Shown: one piece after another, positions 6,075-10,000 of the stretch
Position numbering within the stretch: the first letter of the stretch is position 1
Layout of the letters: each line of letters opens with the position of its first letter
Assembly: GCF_020217005.1 (NCBI RefSeq)
Contig: NZ_JAIWOI010000204.1
Coordinates: forward strand, 1-10,000
Length of the DNA: 10,000 nucleotides
Source of the DNA: Rheinheimera sp.
Lineage (GTDB): Bacteria > Pseudomonadota > Gammaproteobacteria > Enterobacterales > Alteromonadaceae
Direction: 5' to 3'
The notes under the pieces: model-generated
Told to the model about the DNA's origin: nothing
The model's database searches: none
The model's input: only the letters and a program-made list of their open reading frames with translations
Program-made: the position numbers and the translations under genes

Positions 6075-6929
6075 ATGACTCAGGCTTCACAAATGATGAC
6101 TCTGACAGTGGCTGGAAGTGGCAGCCTTGAAGCTTACACTCATGCGGTAAGTACTATCCCAATGCTCACAGCAGAAGAAGAACGTTCTTTAGCTGAAAAA
6201 TTGCAACAAGACGGCGATTTAGAATCGGCCCGCGTTTTAATTATGTCTCACCTACGTTTTGTAGTGCATATTGCCCGTAGCTATTCTGGTTATGGTTTGC
6301 CTATCAGCGACTTAATTCAGGAAGGTAATATAGGCCTGATGAAAGCAGTGAAACGTTTTGATCCTTCCGTGGGGGTGCGTTTAGTGTCTTTTGCGGTGCA
6401 CTGGATTAAAGCTGAAATTCATGAATTTGTGCTGAAAAATTGGCGTATTGTCAAAGTGGCAACTACAAAGGCACAACGTAAATTATTCTTTAACCTGCGT
6501 AAAGCCAAAAAGCATTTAGGCTGGTTCAGTAAGGAAGAAGTACAAAGTGTTGCTGATTCGTTGGGGGTTCCTGTGCACGAAGTGCTGGAAATGGAGTCCC
6601 GTATGAGCAACCACGATATGCCTTTTGATGCATCGGATGATGAAGACGAAAGCAACTACACTGCTCCGGTGTTTTATTTGCAGGATAAAGGTTCAGATTT
6701 AGCCAACCGTATTGAAGAAGACCAATGGGATAACGCATCAGTAGACAGATTACAGGCTGCCATGCGTACGCTGGATGAACGTAGTCAGGATATTATCCGT
6801 GCTCGTTGGCTGGACGATCAAAAACTGACATTGCAGGAATTGGCAGACCGGTATCAGGTTTCTGCTGAGCGGGTTCGCCAGCTAGAAAAGAACGCAATGA
6901 AAAAACTTCAGACAGCAATGGCAGCTTAA
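6075..6929 (+). CDS. rpoH: RNA polymerase heat-shock sigma factor RpoH (sigma-32)
   Basis: RpoH directs RNA polymerase to chaperone and protease promoters during heat or envelope stress. Starting at 6075 the protein is 284 aa, the same as E. coli RpoH, and follows it along its length. Region 2 includes [14 protein letters not shown] (79-92) and [20 protein letters not shown] (101-120). The RpoH-specific box QRKLFFNLR is at 134-142, and the region 4.2 helix-turn-helix spans about 251-276 ([20 protein letters not shown]). The ATG has a strong ribosome site AGGGGG at 6062-6067, 7 nt away. An in-frame GTG at 6033 would add 14 residues, but it lies inside the CIRCE operator and has no ribosome site. 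The gene is separated from ftsX by the EAL-HDOD gene, so it needs its own promoter. Confidence 0.97.
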   Translation: MTQASQMMTLTVAGSGSLEAYTHAVSTIPMLTAEEERSLAEKLQQDGDLESARVLIMSHLRFVVHIARSYSGYGLPISDLIQEGNIGLMKAVKRFDPSVGVRLVSFAVHWIKAEIHEFVLKNWRIVKVATTKAQRKLFFNLRKAKKHLGWFSKEEVQSVADSLGVPVHEVLEMESRMSNHDMPFDASDDEDESNYTAPVFYLQDKGSDLANRIEEDQWDNASVDRLQAAMRTLDERSQDIIRARWLDDQKLTLQELADRYQVSAERVRQLEKNAMKKLQTAMAA

Positions 6930-6962
6930 TAAGCAGCGCCAAGCAGTCGGCATCCACTAATG

Positions 6963-7009
6963 AGGGTCAGAGTAAAACTAAAGCGGCGGTTTAGTTTTAC
7001 TCTGACCCT
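6963..7009. repeat. Perfect 20-bp inverted repeat, REP/MITE-like palindrome
   Basis: The arms 6963-6982 (starting AGGGTCAGAG) and 6990-7009 (ending CTCTGACCCT) are exact reverse complements around the 7-base loop GCGGCGG. The element lies between the convergent ends of rpoH (6929) and yibQ (7016). No T-run follows on either strand, so it is not a normal intrinsic terminator, though the stem could slow polymerase or protect RNA ends. GGGTCAGAGT...ACTCTGACCC termini are, as I recall, common in dispersed palindromes linked to REP-associated tyrosine transposases (RAYT, Y1_Tnp family). No transposase is present here, so it would be a non-autonomous copy. The other half of the window does not contain a second copy. 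Confidence 0.8.
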
Positions 7010-7015
7010 TGTTGT

Positions 7016-8065
7016 TTAATAACTACTTCCCAACTGATAAAAAGGTAAAGAGTTTGTCGGCTTTTTAACAGCTTCAGGCAAAGACCAGGGCTTTTGAGTC
7101 AGGACAGGCGCTGGTTTTATCGGGGCCAAGGTTAAAGGGTTGAGCAATTCAGGTATATCCCAGTTTTGGCTGTACATGGCAATGATAGCCTCTGGTTCTT
7201 CTATTGCAGGGAGATAAACAGGTTCATTGAATTCTACTTTTGCTTCAGTATGCATTGGTTTTTTCTCACTAGTGGTTGCTCTGGCCAACCGTGCCGGTTC
7301 CCGTTCAGGTAAAGACAAGGGCACATCTGCCGTTTGTGCTGCGGTCATCACTTCATAGTCTGCTGGCAGTAAAGCGGAAAGCTTCACAACTTCTATACCT
7401 TGTCCTGTTAAATCTGCTAAATGTTGTTTCAGGTAAGCGTAAGTTTCTGGGTAGGGATGGCCAATAGCTATAGCAGATTGGTGCTGTTTAGCTAATTTAA
7501 TCATCAACTTAAATTGTTTATCTAAAGCTTTATAAGACCTGTCGTTATCCAGAAATACCTGACGGGTTAACAAAGGGATCTGGTGTTTTTTGGCATAAGC
7601 AGCAGCCTGACTGCGGGCTGTGGTTTTGCTGTCGAGGAAAAACAGCTGACGTTTGGCGATGTACCCTAAAGTCCAATCCATCACTTTGGCCTGCTCAGTG
7701 AAGTAGCTGCCCATATGGTTATTGACGCCTATAGCGTAAGGCACATCAGCAAAAGCTGCCTGCAATTTACGCTCTATTTCAGGCCGACTCATAGTAACTT
7801 TTAACGCATTTTTACTTAAGTCGGCTCGCCGCGCAGACTCCATTGGCATATGCAAAATAACGTCCCGCTGCTGCTGATACGCTGCTTTAGCTACCTCGTT
7901 GCTATGCGGCGTGTGAGGGATCACAGCAAAAGTCAGATCATAAGGTAAGGCCAATAGTTTGTAGTCAATCTGATGGTAGCCAATATCATCGATCACTATA
8001 GCCACTTTGGCGGCAAAAGAGGGCAAACTGCAAAGCGCAAAAGCTAAGCTCAGTACATACTTCAT
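7016..8065 (-). CDS. yibQ: Divergent polysaccharide deacetylase family protein (YibQ-like), secreted
   Basis: The protein belongs to the divergent polysaccharide deacetylase group (Polysacc_deac_2) that lies after envC in many gammaproteobacteria; the substrate is unknown. The 349-aa product has a signal peptide (MKYVLSLAFALCSLPSFA, cleavage near residue 19) and a NodB-like barrel at about 20-235 with VIDDIGY (24-30; D26 and D27), HMPM (72-75), NNHMGS (115-120), DSKT (145-148) and IGHPYPET (201-208). These Asp/His motifs suggest a metal site, so activity is plausible. Residues from about 240 to the end form a Pro/Glu/Ala-rich tail without domain motifs. It is last in gpmI-envC-yibQ, 3 nt after the envC stop, with AGGA 9 nt before its ATG. 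Confidence 0.9.
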   Translation of the reverse strand: MKYVLSLAFALCSLPSFAAKVAIVIDDIGYHQIDYKLLALPYDLTFAVIPHTPHSNEVAKAAYQQQRDVILHMPMESARRADLSKNALKVTMSRPEIERKLQAAFADVPYAIGVNNHMGSYFTEQAKVMDWTLGYIAKRQLFFLDSKTTARSQAAAYAKKHQIPLLTRQVFLDNDRSYKALDKQFKLMIKLAKQHQSAIAIGHPYPETYAYLKQHLADLTGQGIEVVKLSALLPADYEVMTAAQTADVPLSLPEREPARLARATTSEKKPMHTEAKVEFNEPVYLPAIEEPEAIIAMYSQNWDIPELLNPLTLAPIKPAPVLTQKPWSLPEAVKKPTNSLPFYQLGSSY

Positions 8066-8068
8066 TCA

Positions 8069-9232
8069 CTAGGATCCTGCGCGTTTCTGTAACCAGGTAA
8101 TAGGATTAATAGCTGTGCCTTTTTGCCGGATCTCAAAATACAATCCGGCCTGAGCCTGACCACCACTGGCACCCACTAAGGCCACAGCTTCACTGGCGTT
8201 AACCGACTCACCTGGTTTTTTTAATAAAGTTTGGTTGTGGCCATACAAGCTCATCACACCATTGCCATGGTCCAGCACTATGACCCAGCCATAGCCCTTT
8301 AGCCAATCAGCATAAATCACCTGACCATCAGCTACAGCTTTAACTTTAGAGCCTTCGGCCGCAGCAATTAAAATGCCGCGGGAACTGACACCAGCCAGAC
8401 GTTTTTCGCCATAGCCCTGTAAAATATCGCCCTGCACAGGCCAGGGTAATTTACCTTTGGTTTTGGGCAGATTTAACCGCTTTTTAGCCGCTATAGCCGC
8501 AGCCTTTAGTTTACCTAAAGTACTTTGCAGGCTTTGTTCATTTTGCTTCAGGTAGTCCAGCTGTTGCGCTTGATCCGTCAAAAAGCTTTTCATTTTTTTC
8601 ACAGATGCCAACTGACTGGTTTTGGCGTTGAGCAGTTCTTGCTGCTGTTGCTTCAATTGAGCCTGCAATTCCTGCTGTTGCTCAGCCTTTTGCTGGAGCT
8701 CGAGCTCTACTTGTTTTAACGAATCCGCTGTCTGTTGTATTTTGCTGATTTGTTGCATCCGCGCCTGATTCAGATACTGATAATAAGTCAGCACCCGTTC
8801 CAGCTTATTACTGTTTTGCTGGTTGAGCAGCATTTTGGTGTAATCATGGTCACCTGTCACAAAAGCGCCTTTGAGTTGCTGTGCAAGCAAAGACTTTTGT
8901 AATTCGAAACTTTGTTGTAACTGTTGCTGTTCAAGTTCCAGTTGCTGCTGCCGCTGATGCACTAGTGCAAGTTCGTCATTATTTTGCCGAATTTGTCGCG
9001 TTAGTTTTGCCAGGGATTGATCGGCGGATTTCAATAATTCCTGCGCCTTACTAAAAGCTTTTTGCTGTTGCTGCAGTTCCTGTTCGGTTTTCTGTATTTG
9101 ACCTTTGAGTTGCGACAGTTCCTGTTGCACCTCTTTTTGGTCCTGAGCCAGCACTGGCATCGAGCCTAAACAGAGCAGCAGAGCTAAGCTCTGCTGCATC
9201 TTTATTTTATAGTTCACAGATCTAAATGGCAT
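8069..9232 (-). CDS. envC: Murein hydrolase activator EnvC
   Basis: EnvC is a periplasmic protein that, bound to FtsX, activates the AmiA/AmiB amidases to split septal peptidoglycan in cell division. The 387-aa product has a signal peptide ending near VLA-QD (29/30) and a long Gln/Leu/Lys-rich coiled coil (about 31-255) broken near 122-160. A C-terminal LytM (M23-like) domain spans about 262-382. The zinc-binding residues of active LytM enzymes are replaced: RGILIA (285-290) stands where H-x3-D would be, and YGHNQ (330-334) lacks the HxH pair. This is the degenerate pattern of EnvC, an activator and not a hydrolase. The first ATG overlaps the gpmI stop by 1 nt (TAATG) and has only a weak ribosome site. 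M12 is a possible alternative start that also leaves a good signal peptide. Confidence 0.94.
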   Translation of the reverse strand: MPFRSVNYKIKMQQSLALLLCLGSMPVLAQDQKEVQQELSQLKGQIQKTEQELQQQQKAFSKAQELLKSADQSLAKLTRQIRQNNDELALVHQRQQQLELEQQQLQQSFELQKSLLAQQLKGAFVTGDHDYTKMLLNQQNSNKLERVLTYYQYLNQARMQQISKIQQTADSLKQVELELQQKAEQQQELQAQLKQQQQELLNAKTSQLASVKKMKSFLTDQAQQLDYLKQNEQSLQSTLGKLKAAAIAAKKRLNLPKTKGKLPWPVQGDILQGYGEKRLAGVSSRGILIAAAEGSKVKAVADGQVIYADWLKGYGWVIVLDHGNGVMSLYGHNQTLLKKPGESVNASEAVALVGASGGQAQAGLYFEIRQKGTAINPITWLQKRAGS

Positions 9233-10000
9233 TAATTTAACTTCATGAGAATTTTGCCTGTCATTTCTGGCGGAATAGGCATACCCATCAAGTGCAGCAT
9301 AGTTGGGGCTATGTCACTTAAAATACCGCCTGACGTCACAGCAGCATGACGGCCTACATATATCAATGGTACAGGATCACTGGTGTGGGCGGTATGAGCC
9401 TGACCAGATTCCGGATCCATCATTTGTTCGGCGTTACCATGGTCGGCAGTGATTAAACATTCCCCCCCCACTTGTTGCAAGGCATCTACCACACGACCAA
9501 TACAATGATCGACAGCTTCAACAGCTTTGATGGCGGCAGATAAAATACCTGTGTGGCCCACCATATCGCCATTTGGATAGTTGCAAATAATCACATCAAA
9601 CTCACCGCTGTGAATAGCATCGACTAGCTTGTTGGTCAGCTCGGTGGAATTCATTTCCGGTTGCAAATCGTAAGTGGCCACGTTAGGAGATGGCACCAGT
9701 ATGCGTTGTTCACCGTCAAATACATCTTCACGACCGCCGCTAAAGAAGAAGGTGACGTGGGCATATTTTTCAGTTTCTGAAATACGCAACTGAGTCTTTT
9801 GATGTTTAGCAAGCCATTCCCCCAAGACGTTGTTCAGACTTTCTGGTGGGTAGGCACATGGTGCTTTTATATCAGCCGCATATTCTGTCAACATCACAAA
9901 ACTGGAAAGTTGTGGTTGGTATTCACGGTTAAAACCTGAGAAATCCGCATCTATAAAAGCGCGACTAAACTGACGGGCGCGGTCTGCGCGGAAGTTCATA
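9232..10000 (-). CDS. gpmI: 2,3-bisphosphoglycerate-independent phosphoglycerate mutase, C-terminal half (5' end outside window)
   Basis: GpmI (GpmM in E. coli) interconverts 3- and 2-phosphoglycerate in glycolysis and gluconeogenesis, using manganese and a phosphoserine intermediate. Only about 256 codons are visible; the family is about 510 aa. The Met at 9997-9999 is internal, in the conserved NFRADRARQ motif, and the real start lies to the right of the window. Metal-binding motifs of the phosphatase-like domain are intact: [12 protein letters not shown] (residues 140-151 from that Met), [10 protein letters not shown] (184-193) and [10 protein letters not shown] (202-211). The catalytic serine lies in the missing part. 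It is the upstream gene of gpmI-envC-yibQ, as in E. coli. A run of eight G on the coding strand (9462-9469) codes for part of VGGE. Confidence 0.96.
   Translation of the reverse strand, partial: MNFRADRARQFSRAFIDADFSGFNREYQPQLSSFVMLTEYAADIKAPCAYPPESLNNVLGEWLAKHQKTQLRISETEKYAHVTFFFSGGREDVFDGEQRILVPSPNVATYDLQPEMNSTELTNKLVDAIHSGEFDVIICNYPNGDMVGHTGILSAAIKAVEAVDHCIGRVVDALQQVGGECLITADHGNAEQMMDPESGQAHTAHTSDPVPLIYVGRHAAVTSGGILSDIAPTMLHLMGMPIPPEMTGKILMKLN

Noticed and set aside
6963..7015. The inverted repeat as a standard rho-independent terminator for rpoH or yibQ
   Set aside because: There is no run of T after the stem on either strand, only scattered T (TTGTTGTTT) on the plus side, and the arms are unusually long and exact.
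8525..8719. Leucine/glutamine-rich open frame antisense to envC
   Set aside because: It is the complement of the Gln/Leu-rich coiled coil of envC; the composition fully explains it.
8600..9160. CTG/TTG-type short repeats in envC as a repeat array
   Set aside because: They reflect CAG/CAA glutamine codons in the coiled coil and have no fixed period or spacer structure; they are not CRISPR or microsatellite-like.

Overview
The window looks like ordinary chromosome of a gammaproteobacterium, most likely an Alteromonadales/Rheinheimera-like aquatic lineage. The reasons are the linked rsmD / ftsY-ftsE-ftsX / rpoH block, the gpmI-envC-yibQ block, proteins that resemble the E. coli ones closely in length and motifs (RpoH is 284 aa as in E. 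coli), and moderate base composition. The genus is inferred from gene style only and was not tested by any search.

Layout. At the left edge is the C-terminal part of an unrecognised small acidic protein (1-294). A 361-bp gap follows, holding a promoter candidate and a well-formed class I cyclic di-GMP (GEMM-I) riboswitch aptamer (about 405-486). It leads into a small secreted, probably DUF3718-type protein (656-1024), which is closed by a textbook bidirectional terminator. rsmD lies on the minus strand, divergent from ftsY-ftsE-ftsX on the plus strand. A minus-strand EAL-HDOD signalling gene sits tail-to-tail with ftsX and separates it from rpoH, which directly follows ftsX in E. coli. Upstream of rpoH is a perfect CIRCE operator (6013-6039), the binding site of the heat-shock repressor HrcA. 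After rpoH comes a perfect 20-bp inverted repeat (6963-7009) of REP/MITE character. The minus-strand operon gpmI (partial)-envC-yibQ fills the rest.

How the genes work together. FtsE and FtsX form the inner-membrane complex that, in E. coli, activates amidases through EnvC; both halves of that division system are in this window, on either side of rpoH. FtsY delivers ribosomes making membrane proteins. RsmD modifies 16S rRNA. RpoH drives the heat-shock response, and the CIRCE site suggests HrcA sits above it. Cyclic di-GMP appears twice: as the probable ligand of the riboswitch and as the ancestral substrate of the EAL domain, although nothing in the sequence shows that the two are connected.

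The observations most worth checking are the perfect CIRCE element at rpoH, the GEMM-I riboswitch in front of an uncharacterised secreted protein, and the 20-bp palindrome. No phage, CRISPR, insertion-sequence transposase or resistance genes are visible.
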